From Nostoc sp. FACHB-973 (GTDB lineage: Bacteria > Cyanobacteriota > Cyanobacteriia > Cyanobacteriales > Nostocaceae), in contig NZ_JACJSJ010000056.1 of NCBI RefSeq assembly GCF_014698115.1, positions 1 to 51,347 on the forward strand: DNA of 51,347 nucleotides, written 5' to 3'. The position numbers and the translations under genes are program-made. Below are positions 7,910 through 15,832 of this stretch, in pieces; the stretch's first letter is position 1; each line of letters opens with the position of its first letter. The notes beneath the pieces were generated by a model. That model was given only the letters and a program-made list of their open reading frames with translations. It had not been told where the DNA came from and searched no databases.

Positions 7910-8384
7910 TATGTTAAATTCAGCGAACAGAGAGATGAGTAAATTTCCATATGCAATTAGTTTAGCGACTGGAGCGATTATTTACCAAAATAAATTCCAT
8001 AATTCACCTACCAAAAGTAATAGATTTTATCTATCGTCGCCTAGATTAGCAAAAACTTTAAGCATCCCTCAGTTCAATATCCGTACATATTTTTTTTAAA
8101 GTATAATATATCTTGTCTTCATCAATGTTCATCTAGCAGTTAACAATCCTGATGCTTGACTTAACTATTGTTGTTTCCCTGACTGCGTACTAACTTCACT
8201 CATAACATAACTCTAGTTACAAAAAAATATAAAATCTATGAATTACGCATAAGCGAGGACATAGACTGGATTTGAGTATTTAAACAAACAAAATTTATCC
8301 GAGATAGATGACTTTTACTAAGCATTAATGTTATACTCTTCCCATCGATGTTATATTGTGCGTAATTTCGTACCTATTTAGAGT
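7910..8384. other. AT-rich intergenic region, no gene seen
   Basis: This separates the kinase gene (minus) from the first c-di-AMP riboswitch (plus). Short frames here lack coding character. Promoters for both directions must lie here, but I cannot place them confidently. Confidence 0.6.
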
Positions 8385-8590
8385 AAGTCAGCCTAATCCA
8401 GCCCATCACAGTGCATAACGCTGGAGCGGAGGAACCAAATTGTGGGGCGTATCTTGAAATCGATTACTTAGTGGATCTGAGATTTAAGGATCGAGAATAA
8501 TCCAAAATCCCAAATCTAAAATCCAAAATCGATTCGAGAGGGGCATCTCTCAGCCCTAGCCCGTCAGCTAACTTCGTAGGCATTGAGAGG
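8385..8590 (+). promoter_or_regulatory. c-di-AMP riboswitch (ydaO-yuaA type)
   Basis: Conserved blocks appear in the right order: GCCTAATCC (8391-8399), AGCGGAGGAACC with GTGGGG (about 8424-8447), then CCCGTCAGCTAACTTCGTAGGC (in 8559-8581) flanked by a CTCTCA/TGAGAG stem. They match the c-di-AMP aptamer of RF00379, including the invariant GTCAGCTAAC. About 80 bases with AAAATCC heptamers fill the variable arm. It ends some 100 bases before the ABC permease gene and probably controls the whole operon; in this family c-di-AMP binding usually turns expression off. Confidence 0.9.
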
Positions 8591-8693
8591 AGACTGAAGA
8601 GACGGGATTTTTATAATGTTCCGATCTTATCAGTGTCCAAGGCTGGTACTGCTCGATTTTTTGTACCTGCACTAAACCCTGTTGAGGTTGTAA

Positions 8694-9545
8694 ATGATCT
8701 TTCAACTAAATTTAGCAGCGATCGCGGCGATCGCTGGACAAGCTGCTTGGAAAAAGGCAAAACCCGTCATCGCTAAAGATGTCTTCTTTTTACCTGTTTT
8801 GGGTTTTTTGGGGATAATTTTGTTGTGGTGGATTGTTGCACTTGCCAACGACGAATTAATGCCCACCCCACCAGAGGCACTATCAGCTAACCTCGACTAC
8901 ATCTTAAATCCCTTCTACCAGCGGGGTCCTGGCAACTTAGGAATTGGTTGGTTATTGATAGCAAGTCTGCGAAGGGTAATACTGGGGTTTTTGTTAGGTG
9001 CGGTAGTAGCCATACCTCTAGGGTTTCTCATTGGGATGTCCAGACCGGCAATGCTAGCCCTCAATCCCATCATTCAAATTTTTAAACCCGTATCACCTTT
9101 AGCTTGGTTGCCCATCGCCTTAGCTATTTTCAACTTAGCAGATCCTTCAGCGATTTTTGTCATCTTTATTACTTCCTTATGGCCGACAATTATTAATACT
9201 GCCTTAGGAGTTTCTAGCGTTTCCAAAGATTACTTAAATGTGGCACGAGTATTAGAAATGCCACGTTGGCGGCAGATTATAAAAATCATTTGGCCTGCAA
9301 GTTTGCCCTATATTTTTACAGGTTTGCGAATTAGTTTAGGCATAGCTTGGCTGGTAATCGTCGCCGTAGAAATGCTCACAGGTGGTGTTGGTATTGGCTT
9401 TTTCGTCTGGGACGAATGGAGCCGCTTAAACCTCAGTTCAGTCTTTTTAGCCGTCTTAGTAATTGGCTTAACCGGATTAATTCTTGATTACGCCTTGGGT
9501 AAAATCCAAGAATTAGTAACTCGCCGCCCCACAACATCCAACTAA
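8694..9545 (+). CDS. ABC transporter permease, NrtB/CmpB-like
   Basis: A 283-residue inner-membrane permease with about six hydrophobic segments. The cytoplasmic coupling region (SVSKDYLNVARVLEMPRWRQ, then ASLPYIFTGLRISLG) is typical of the nitrate/bicarbonate/sulfonate permease family. The ATG at 8694 has a GAGG six bases upstream. It is the first gene of a permease-binding protein-ATPase operon behind a c-di-AMP riboswitch; classical nrt and cmp operons begin with the binding protein instead. The substrate cannot be decided from sequence: nitrate, bicarbonate, cyanate and related anions are options. The permease would form a homodimer with two copies of the ATPase at 11182. Confidence 0.88.
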   Translation: MIFQLNLAAIAAIAGQAAWKKAKPVIAKDVFFLPVLGFLGIILLWWIVALANDELMPTPPEALSANLDYILNPFYQRGPGNLGIGWLLIASLRRVILGFLLGAVVAIPLGFLIGMSRPAMLALNPIIQIFKPVSPLAWLPIALAIFNLADPSAIFVIFITSLWPTIINTALGVSSVSKDYLNVARVLEMPRWRQIIKIIWPASLPYIFTGLRISLGIAWLVIVAVEMLTGGVGIGFFVWDEWSRLNLSSVFLAVLVIGLTGLILDYALGKIQELVTRRPTTSN

Positions 9546-9689
9546 ATTAAACAGAATTTTAGATTTTAAATTTTAGATTTTGGATTGAACAATTGAAAAT
9601 CCAAAATTTAATAATATCTGTTCGCCAGCGTCTAATCGAACAAATCTAAAATCCAAAATCCAAAATCCAAAATTGATGGAGCCATAAAA
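9546..9689 (+). repeat. AAAATCC heptamer repeats forming an intra-operon hairpin
   Basis: TTTTAGATTTTGGATT units near 9555-9590 face complementary AAAATCCAAAATCC units at 9640-9673, so the transcript could fold into a long hairpin between the permease and binding-protein genes. It could affect relative expression through processing or partial termination. Confidence 0.6.
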
Positions 9690-11132
9690 ATGGGCGATCG
9701 TAACTACACTCGACGAGACTTTATCAAAGGAATAGGAGCAACCACAGCCGGAATAGCTCTTTCTTCTTGTGCAATTTCAGGAGATCGATCCGCCAAAGGA
9801 CTAACAGAAGAAGCCTTAGCTGTGCAACCGGTAGTTAAATCCGGCGATTTAGAAAAACCCGATCTTACCGTTGGATACGTTCCCGTTAATGATTGTGCGC
9901 CATTTGCGATCGCCTGGAAAAAAGGCTTCTTCCGCAAATATGGTTTAAACGTCACACTCAACCGCGAAGCCAGTTGGGCCAACTCCCGCGACGGCTTAAT
10001 CTTTGGTCGCTTAGACGCTTCACCCGTAGTATCCGGCGCCGTTACCAACGCCAGAATTGGTGCCGAAGGCGCACGCCACGCCCCCTTGTGTGCAGCCATG
10101 ACCATTCACCGCCACGGTAACGCCATGACCATGAACAAAGCCATGTGGGATTTTGGGCTGCGTCCGTGGTACGAATACCAGGAAAAATACGGCGATGGTG
10201 CTTTGGAAGCCTTTGGCAAAGATTTTCGAGGCTACTTTGACAAACAACCACCAGAACGTAGAGTCTGGGCAGTAGTATTAAGTTCCGCCATTTACGAATA
10301 CTTTGTCCGTTACATATCCGCCGCCGCTGGTGTCGATCCTCTCAAGGAATTTCGCGTCATCATCGTTCCGCCGCCCCAAATGGTGACAAACGTGCGAATT
10401 GGCGCCATGCAAGCTTACATGGTTGCAGAACCTTGGAACACAAGAGCAATTACAGGAAACGAAAACATCGGCTTTACCTTTGCCCAAGGTAAGGAAATCT
10501 GGTTGGGACACCCAGACCGACTTTTGGGGGTAATGGAATTTTTCATTGATAAATATCCTAAAACCTATCGTTCCCTAGTCAAGGCAATGATTGAAGCTTG
10601 CCAGTATTGCAGCAAAGTGGAAAATCGCCAAGAAGTTGCCGAACTGCTGACAGATCGTTCCTTTACAGGTGCAAAACCCAAAAATAAAAATGCCCCGATC
10701 GCCAAATTTACCAGTCCGGGAATTCTCGGTAACTACAACTATGGCGGCTTTGATGGCAAAGACCGCACCATTCAAGCCGCTGACACCACAATTTTCTACG
10801 ATATTCCAGACAACCTTCCCAAACAGCCAGGAGAACACTCGACATTTTTATGGAGATCTAGAAGTATTTGGTTAATGACTCAAGCAGCGCGATGGGGACA
10901 AATTAAAGAATTCCCTAAAGATGCCAATGAACTAGCCGAAAAAGGTTGGAGAACGGATTTATATCGAGAGATAGCAAGTGAAATGGGCATTCAATGTCCC
11001 AAGGATGATTACAAAGTTGAACCACCAGAAGTATTTATAGATAAGAAAGGCTTTGATCCCAGCGATCCAGTGGGCTATCTGAATAGTTTTGCTATCAGGG
11101 CTAATGCTCCCACTAGTTTTTTCATGTCTTAA
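9690..11132 (+). CDS. NrtA/CmpA-like substrate-binding lipoprotein
   Basis: A 480-residue solute-binding protein. The N-terminus has a twin-arginine motif (TRRDFIKG, residues 7-14) followed by a lipobox (LSSC) with Cys27 as the likely lipidated residue, so it should be exported folded by Tat and anchored in the membrane. The body (TVGYVPVNDCAPFAIAWKKG, then DASPVVSGAVT) matches the nitrate/bicarbonate-binding family. The start ATG at 9690 has GGAG nine bases upstream. It lies between permease and ATPase genes in a riboswitch-controlled operon. It is a paralogue-type protein; whether it binds nitrate, bicarbonate or another anion is not decided by what I can see. Confidence 0.9.
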   Translation: MGDRNYTRRDFIKGIGATTAGIALSSCAISGDRSAKGLTEEALAVQPVVKSGDLEKPDLTVGYVPVNDCAPFAIAWKKGFFRKYGLNVTLNREASWANSRDGLIFGRLDASPVVSGAVTNARIGAEGARHAPLCAAMTIHRHGNAMTMNKAMWDFGLRPWYEYQEKYGDGALEAFGKDFRGYFDKQPPERRVWAVVLSSAIYEYFVRYISAAAGVDPLKEFRVIIVPPPQMVTNVRIGAMQAYMVAEPWNTRAITGNENIGFTFAQGKEIWLGHPDRLLGVMEFFIDKYPKTYRSLVKAMIEACQYCSKVENRQEVAELLTDRSFTGAKPKNKNAPIAKFTSPGILGNYNYGGFDGKDRTIQAADTTIFYDIPDNLPKQPGEHSTFLWRSRSIWLMTQAARWGQIKEFPKDANELAEKGWRTDLYREIASEMGIQCPKDDYKVEPPEVFIDKKGFDPSDPVGYLNSFAIRANAPTSFFMS

Positions 11133-11181
11133 ATACCAAATTTAAATATTGACCTTGATTGAATTATTGCTGGAGCATTTG

Positions 11182-12021
11182 ATGATGAAATATACCTCAT
11201 TACCTATTGATACTCAGAACGAAGTTATGCCCCGTCCTGGATTTTTAGAAATTGAAAATTTAGTCAAGTCTTATCCGACACCAGATAAAGATGATTTTGT
11301 TGTGTTAGACGGAGTTAATCTGACAATTGGTGAAAATGAATATATTTCTGTAATTGGTCACTCTGGTTGTGGAAAATCAACGTTACTGAAGATTATCGGT
11401 GGTTTAGAAAAAGCAACTTCAGGCTCAGTACGTTTAGATGGAAAAGAAATTCGCAAGCCAGGAGCAGAGCGAATGATGGTGTTTCAAAATTACGCATTGT
11501 TACCTTGGTTAACAGTGCGAGAAAATATCCGTTTAGCTGTGGATGAAGTGTTAAAAAATGCCAATCGCGCTGAGAAAATTAGCATTGTAAACCAACACTT
11601 GTCAATGGTAAACTTAACGGCGGCGGCTGATAAGTATCCTGATGAACTTTCTGGAGGTATGAAACAACGGGTAGGTATTGCCAGAGCTTTAGCAATTCGT
11701 CCCAAAATGTTATTAATGGATGAACCTTTTGGGGCGCTAGATGCACTCACTCGCGGTAAATTGCAGCGGCAAGTATTGGATATTTGGGAAAACCATCGGC
11801 AAGCAGTGATGATGATTACCCACGATGTAGACGAGGCAATTTATATGTCCGATCGCATCGTCTTAATGACCAACGGCCCAGCTGCTAATATTGGGGAGAT
11901 ATTAGAAGTTCCTTTTGAGCATCCACGCGATCGCGCCGCCATGCGAAACTCAAAAGAATATTTTGAACTCCGCAACCACGCCCTAAATTTCCTAGATCGA
12001 TATTTCACACAAGACGAGTAA
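11182..12021 (+). CDS. ABC transporter ATP-binding protein, NrtD/CmpD-like
   Basis: A protein of about 279 residues from the ATG at 11182, chosen over an upstream TTG at 11149 because GGAG lies six bases before it. It has Walker A (GHSGCGKST), the Q loop (MMVFQNYALLPWLTV), the ABC signature (LSGGMKQR), Walker B (MLLMDEPFGALDA) and the H loop (MITHD). It lacks the extra binding-protein-like C-terminal domain of NrtC/CmpC, so the transporter has a single type of ATPase, presumably as a homodimer. It is the last gene of the operon, followed directly by the second c-di-AMP riboswitch. Confidence 0.92.
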   Translation: MMKYTSLPIDTQNEVMPRPGFLEIENLVKSYPTPDKDDFVVLDGVNLTIGENEYISVIGHSGCGKSTLLKIIGGLEKATSGSVRLDGKEIRKPGAERMMVFQNYALLPWLTVRENIRLAVDEVLKNANRAEKISIVNQHLSMVNLTAAADKYPDELSGGMKQRVGIARALAIRPKMLLMDEPFGALDALTRGKLQRQVLDIWENHRQAVMMITHDVDEAIYMSDRIVLMTNGPAANIGEILEVPFEHPRDRAAMRNSKEYFELRNHALNFLDRYFTQDE

Positions 12022-12044
12022 ACTAGACTATCATTTTTTTTAGC

Positions 12045-12258
12045 GGGTAGCCTAATTCAAATTCATCCAAGCTGGATTTGAAGCGGAGGAACCATATTGT
12101 GGGGCTAATCTCATAGAAAGTGAGGAGTTAAGAGTTAAGAGTTAAGAATTATGAGTTAGTAATTATTAATATTAACTCAGTACTCAATACTCAGTACTCC
12201 CAAGAGAGAGACACCTTCCAGTCTTAGCCCGTCAGCTAACTCCGTAGGCAATGGAAGG
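12045..12258 (+). promoter_or_regulatory. Second c-di-AMP riboswitch (ydaO-yuaA type)
   Basis: Blocks GCCTAATTC (about 12049), AAGCGGAGGAACC with GTGGGG, and CCCGTCAGCTAACTCCGTAGGC (in 12228-12249), enclosed by a CCTTCC/GGAAGG stem, match the c-di-AMP aptamer. The variable arm holds GAGTTAA repeats facing ACTCAGT repeats, giving an extended stem. It precedes the universal stress protein gene at 12440 and the permease after it. Confidence 0.9.
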
Positions 12259-12303
12259 AACCCCCAAGACTTTGGCTGTAATACAGTTGTTATTGGGGTT
12301 TCC
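12257..12303 (+). terminator. Possible expression-platform hairpin of riboswitch 2
   Basis: AACCCCCAA pairs, with one bulged C, with TTGGGGTT across about 25 bases immediately after the aptamer's last stem. The location suits a ligand-controlled terminator, although the T-tract after it is weak. Confidence 0.5.
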
Positions 12304-12309
12304 TCTACC

Positions 12310-12390
12310 GATTTTAAATTTTAGATTTTAGATTTTAGATTGGGATCTTTGCAGATCAATCAAAAATCCAAAATCCAAAATCCAAAATTG
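12310..12390 (+). repeat. AAAATCC heptamer repeats, inverted
   Basis: TTTTAGA units on the left and AAAATCC units on the right flank GATCTTTGCAGATC and can fold back. Similar short runs occur near 8503-8531, 19718-19752, 24463-24487, 31860-31890 and 44168-44283. Confidence 0.7.
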
Positions 12391-12439
12391 GTTTCCCTGC
12401 TTCTCATTACTAGTTCATTTCATTTGGAGAAGTAAAGCT

Positions 12440-13075
12440 GTGAAAATTAAGCCAATGTTAGCACGTCTGCAAAGTGCCATAGGTCGAAATGACTTAATTG
12501 AACAAATGGTATTATTGCCAGAACCAAAAAATCAATTTTCTCAACAATCGACCGCAGCAAGTTCAGTTAACTTAATTGTTGCTTATGATGCTTCTCCTAA
12601 CAGTCATACAGCATTGGATATTGCCTTTTGGATTGCCCATCAAACACGCTTAGCCACCAATGCAGAAGTCACAGTTCAAGCTGTTTATGTGTTAGAAGAT
12701 AATCAAAGCAGCCAGTATCCAAATATCTTGAATTTCCCGATACAACAGCCTTCATTAGAATGTCAGGTTAGTGAAATATCAAAATCTGCCACCCTTGTCT
12801 TAACTCAACCCAAATTGCAGACAGTCATCACTCCCCTACAACAAGCAGATAAAATTCTTTGGCAAGCACGAAGTTTGGCTGAAGAATGGCAAGGTTGTTT
12901 CAAATCTCATTTACGATTTGGTTCCATTTCCACAGAACTGAAAAAAGTCGTGGAATTAGAAGCTGCCGATATACTGTTTGTAGGTTGTAAATCTGTCAAT
13001 CATCCCATGATTGAGGCACTAGATTCTGATTTTCCCTGCGCCGTTTTGGGCATTCCTAGTTGTATTGATCAATAA
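12440..13075 (+). CDS. Universal stress protein (UspA-like)
   Basis: A 211-residue protein from a GTG at 12440 with GGAGA about nine bases upstream. The Usp fold begins near residue 42 (VNLIVAYDASPNSHTALDIAFWIA), continues with a long variable middle, and ends with ADILFVGCKS and a C-terminal strand (CAVLGIP). The usual ATP-binding G-x2-G-x9-GS motif is not evident, so it may be a non-ATP-binding Usp. It is first downstream of a c-di-AMP riboswitch. Some Usp proteins in other bacteria bind c-di-AMP or partner with transporters, so a regulatory partnership with the permease at 13189 is plausible but unproven. Confidence 0.8.
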   Translation: MKIKPMLARLQSAIGRNDLIEQMVLLPEPKNQFSQQSTAASSVNLIVAYDASPNSHTALDIAFWIAHQTRLATNAEVTVQAVYVLEDNQSSQYPNILNFPIQQPSLECQVSEISKSATLVLTQPKLQTVITPLQQADKILWQARSLAEEWQGCFKSHLRFGSISTELKKVVELEAADILFVGCKSVNHPMIEALDSDFPCAVLGIPSCIDQ

Positions 13076-13123
13076 CCGCTATTCAGAAATTCAATAATTT
13101 TTATCAAATTGTAATCATAGACA

Positions 13124-13150
13124 AGTCACCTAAATTTAGGTGGCTTTTTT
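13124..13150 (+). terminator. Rho-independent terminator or attenuator
   Basis: AGTCACCTAAATTTAGGTGGCT folds with one wobble pair and is followed by T6. It separates the stress-protein gene from the permease gene, so the permease is either read through or has its own promoter. Confidence 0.7.
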
Positions 13151-13188
13151 CGCTACTATCCAATCAATTAAACTTCAGGAGTTAGGGT

Positions 13189-14526
13189 GTGGAAAACTGG
13201 CAAGCCATCCTCAGTGTGATTACATTTATCAGCGTCATCATTTTAGTCATGACGGAATGGGTACATCTCACCATTGCTGCATTATTGGGAGCATTATTAT
13301 TAGTGTTTACCAACGTCATGACTTTAGAACAAGCTGTTGGTTACATCGGCAATAGTCATGGAACACTCGGTTTATTCTTTGGAGTTATGGTGCTAGTACG
13401 GGCTTTTGAGCCTACCAAAATATTTGATTATTTAGCTACTCAAATAGTCATCATTGCCAAAGGAAAAGGCAAGCGTCTACTACTTGGTATTGTCGGTATT
13501 GTTACACCTATTTGTGCCGTTCTGCCAAACGCTACAACAGTCATGTTGTTAGCACCTTTAATTCCACCAATGGCGCAGGAAATTGGGATAAATTTCGTAC
13601 CTTTATTAATTTTAATGGTATTTGTTGCTAATAGTGCGGGACTGCTGACTTTAGTAGGCGATCCAGCTACATTTATTGTTGGTGATGCCGTCAATATCAG
13701 TTTTACTGACTATTTATTGAAATTGAGTTTAGGAGGAGTAATTGCTGTTGTTACAGTAGTTATAACACTACCATTTTTATTCCGGAAAATTTGGAATACA
13801 CAACTAGATAATCTCGAAGAACTGCCACATCCCCAAATTAATCATCCGCGAGCTTTAAGTGTGGGTGCAATTATTGTCTTTTTTGTGCTGGTGTTTTTTG
13901 TGATTGGAGAATCTCTACCAGTTCCCATCTCTCCTGCTGCTGTAGCTTTGTTAGGAGCCGCTTTAGCTTTGCTGTTATCTCACCATAGCAAAATTGATTC
14001 AGTTAATAATATTTTGCGCGATGTAGATTGGAGTACATTAATATTTTTTATGAGTATTTTTGTCCTAATAGGGGGGCTGGAAAAAACAGGGGTAATCAAT
14101 GGTTTATCAGGAATATTGGCAGCTATTTTAGGAAAAAATATTATCTTGGGTTCGCTATTTTTGTTATTTTTTGTGGGGATATTATCTAGCGTAGTGCCTA
14201 ATATTCCTTTAGTGGTGGGGATGGTGCCATTACTCAAACAGTATATTGTCACTGTTGGTTTAGCACCCGCAGAAGTTTTAGCACAAGACTTTCAAGGACA
14301 GTTTCCCCCAGAAGTATTACCACTTTTTTATGCGATGATGTTTGGTGCAACTTTGGGAGGTAATGGCACACTAGTAGGGGCATCATCTAATATCGTAGCT
14401 GCGGGTATTTCTGAGCAGCATGGACGGAGAATATCGTTTAGAACTTTTTTGCACTACGGTATTCCAGTGATGTTATTGCAATTAGTAACTTCGGCTTTTT
14501 ATGTGTTAGTTCGCTTTTTGCTATAG
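13189..14526 (+). CDS. ArsB/NhaD/P-protein family ion permease
   Basis: A 445-residue membrane protein with about ten to twelve hydrophobic segments. The start is a GTG at 13189 with AGGAG about 8 bases upstream. It belongs to the ion-transporter superfamily that includes ArsB, NhaD and the P protein: it has paired re-entrant motifs (LPNATTVMLLAPL in the first half, PNIPLVVGMVPL in the second) and the family's GDPATFIVGDAV stretch. The ion is uncertain (Na+/H+, arsenite or an organic anion). The position behind a stress protein and a c-di-AMP riboswitch suggests ion or osmotic homeostasis. It converges on the Hlip genes, with a shared terminator at 14707. Confidence 0.82.
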   Translation: MENWQAILSVITFISVIILVMTEWVHLTIAALLGALLLVFTNVMTLEQAVGYIGNSHGTLGLFFGVMVLVRAFEPTKIFDYLATQIVIIAKGKGKRLLLGIVGIVTPICAVLPNATTVMLLAPLIPPMAQEIGINFVPLLILMVFVANSAGLLTLVGDPATFIVGDAVNISFTDYLLKLSLGGVIAVVTVVITLPFLFRKIWNTQLDNLEELPHPQINHPRALSVGAIIVFFVLVFFVIGESLPVPISPAAVALLGAALALLLSHHSKIDSVNNILRDVDWSTLIFFMSIFVLIGGLEKTGVINGLSGILAAILGKNIILGSLFLLFFVGILSSVVPNIPLVVGMVPLLKQYIVTVGLAPAEVLAQDFQGQFPPEVLPLFYAMMFGATLGGNGTLVGASSNIVAAGISEQHGRRISFRTFLHYGIPVMLLQLVTSAFYVLVRFLL

Positions 14527-14580
14527 CAGAATTCAGGATTCAGAATTCAGAATTCAGAATTCAGAATTCAGAATTCAGAA
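14527..14580 (+). repeat. Short tandem repeat, ATTCAGA heptamer
   Basis: About seven tandem copies of the 7-base unit ATTCAGA follow the permease stop directly, a nostocalean-type short tandem repeat. Confidence 0.85.
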
Positions 14581-14589
14581 GCAAAATAA

Positions 14590-14705
14590 TAGACCTCTTG
14601 CAAAAGTCCCCTAACACCCCACCCCCAGCCCCTCCCCGCAAGCGGGGAGGGGAGACTTTGATGCAAGTCAAAGGCGGGTTTTTTTTGATTTATGCAAGAA
14701 GTCTA
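14590..14705. repeat. MITE-like repeat with GC-rich hairpin core
   Basis: The ends TAGACCTCTTGCA (14590) and TGCAAGAAGTCTA (to 14705) are inverted repeats. The core contains CCCCTCCCCGC paired with GCGGGGAGGGG across two bases, followed by a T8 run. It has the form of a non-autonomous element without coding capacity. Confidence 0.7.
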
Positions 14706-14706
14706 A

Positions 14707-14757
14707 TGAAAAATAATATCCCCGACTTATTAAACAAGTCGGGAATATTATTTTTCA
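14707..14757. terminator. Bidirectional terminator
   Basis: A 22-base stem with one mismatch (TGAAAAATAATATCCCCGACTT against its complement) with A- and T-runs at the two ends can terminate both the permease (plus) and the Hlip genes (minus). Confidence 0.85.
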
Positions 14758-14780
14758 TGAATGATTAAGTAGGACTATTG

Positions 14781-14993
14781 CTAATATCTGATGATGTGCA
14801 ATATGTCACGCAGTAAACTATAGCCGGCTAAATCCCAAAGTAAATAGGAAATAAAACCAATCATCGCCAAGCGACCGTTCCAAATTTCGGCTTGGGGAGT
14901 CCAGCCAAACAAGAAAGCATTGCGGTCTATACCGTTATATTCTGGTGCAACGAGTGGTAAATCACCAGAAGGACGAGTTTCTTTATTTGTCAT
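14781..14993 (-). CDS. High-light-inducible protein (Hlip/CAB-like), copy 2
   Basis: A 70-residue single-helix protein. The chlorophyll-binding motif EIWNGRLAMIGF leads into one transmembrane helix (ISYLLWDLAGYSLL). Hlips bind chlorophyll and carotenoids, protect photosystem assembly intermediates under high light and associate with chlorophyll and haem synthesis enzymes. It is strongly similar to its neighbour at 15036 over the whole length, indicating a tandem duplication. It lies 42 bases after that gene on the same strand, most likely co-transcribed from upstream of 15248, with the shared terminator at 14707-14757. Confidence 0.92.
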   Translation of the reverse strand: MTNKETRPSGDLPLVAPEYNGIDRNAFLFGWTPQAEIWNGRLAMIGFISYLLWDLAGYSLLRDILHIIRY

Positions 14994-15035
14994 TTTTTCT
15001 CCAATAATCTAACTAAGGTTTTTAGGTTTTAAGCT

Positions 15036-15248
15036 TTAGTAGCCAACTAGCCGCAGTAAGTCACGCAGGACGCTATAACCGGCTAAATCCCAAAGTAAAT
15101 AGGCAACAAAACCAATCATTGCAAAGCGACCATTCCAGATTTCGGCTTGGGGAGTCCAGCCAAATAGAAATTCATTGCGATCGCGGCCGTTGTAAGCGTT
15201 AGCAACAGGTGGTAAATTAGTAGACGAACGATTCTCACGAGATTGCAT
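15036..15248 (-). CDS. High-light-inducible protein (Hlip/CAB-like), copy 1
   Basis: A 70-residue single-helix Hlip with the pigment-binding motif EIWNGRFAMIGF followed by a membrane helix (VAYLLWDLAGYSVL). Both copies share the core FLFGWTPQAEIWNGR; they differ mainly in the first 25 residues and near the C-terminus, so divergence after duplication is modest. It is first of the pair, with a Shine-Dalgarno-like GAGAGGAAA just upstream (minus strand). The 580-base gap to 15833 should hold its promoter; light-stress induction is expected for the family. Confidence 0.92.
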   Translation of the reverse strand: MQSRENRSSTNLPPVANAYNGRDRNEFLFGWTPQAEIWNGRFAMIGFVAYLLWDLAGYSVLRDLLRLVGY

Positions 15249-15832
15249 TGTTTTTTCCTCTCTAATTCAACTCATATCCATTCAATTTGCACATTATTTG
15301 TCATTAGTCATTTGTTATTTGCAAATTTGTACAATAGTTAGTTACCATCTTTTACCTCAATCATTTATTTATTAACTTTAATGTAGCTATTTATAATTAA
15401 ATTGCTTTCTGCCTGTGGGCACAAACTACAAGCACTTCTTGTGGACGATGATTCAAAGTATATTATTGTAGATAAATCAACCTTGAGAGGGTGATATAAA
15501 TAGGTATTTAAACAAATAGTTGGTATTTGTGAGCAAACTATTATTTAATGAAAAATAGTCACGACAAAGGCGATTAAAAATTAAAAATTAACGCCATAAA
15601 GATTAATAGTAACTACCAATTTGAGTAATATTTCCACCAAGAGATAATAAAATTTATATCTTCCGCTGTATAAGCTTTTCAATCTTTGGGGAGATGCTTT
15701 AAACACCCAAATTCCACGATTCTGATCTAAAGAGTTAGGTATTGCCATAGGTACACACATAAATACTAAGAGTAAATTCTCAGGAAAATCTTAATCCGCC
15801 CAAAAATTAAAACACTAAGACAAGGAAATACA
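15249..15832. other. AT-rich divergent intergenic region
   Basis: No open frame with coding character. It must carry the promoters of the Hlip pair (minus) and the 1032-residue membrane protein (plus). Short TCATT repeats occur near 15300-15315. No operator recognised. Confidence 0.6.

Noticed and set aside
9704..10838. Several antisense frames over the binding-protein gene
   Set aside because: They are shadows of the real gene with low-complexity or Cys/Gly-rich translations and no independent start signals.
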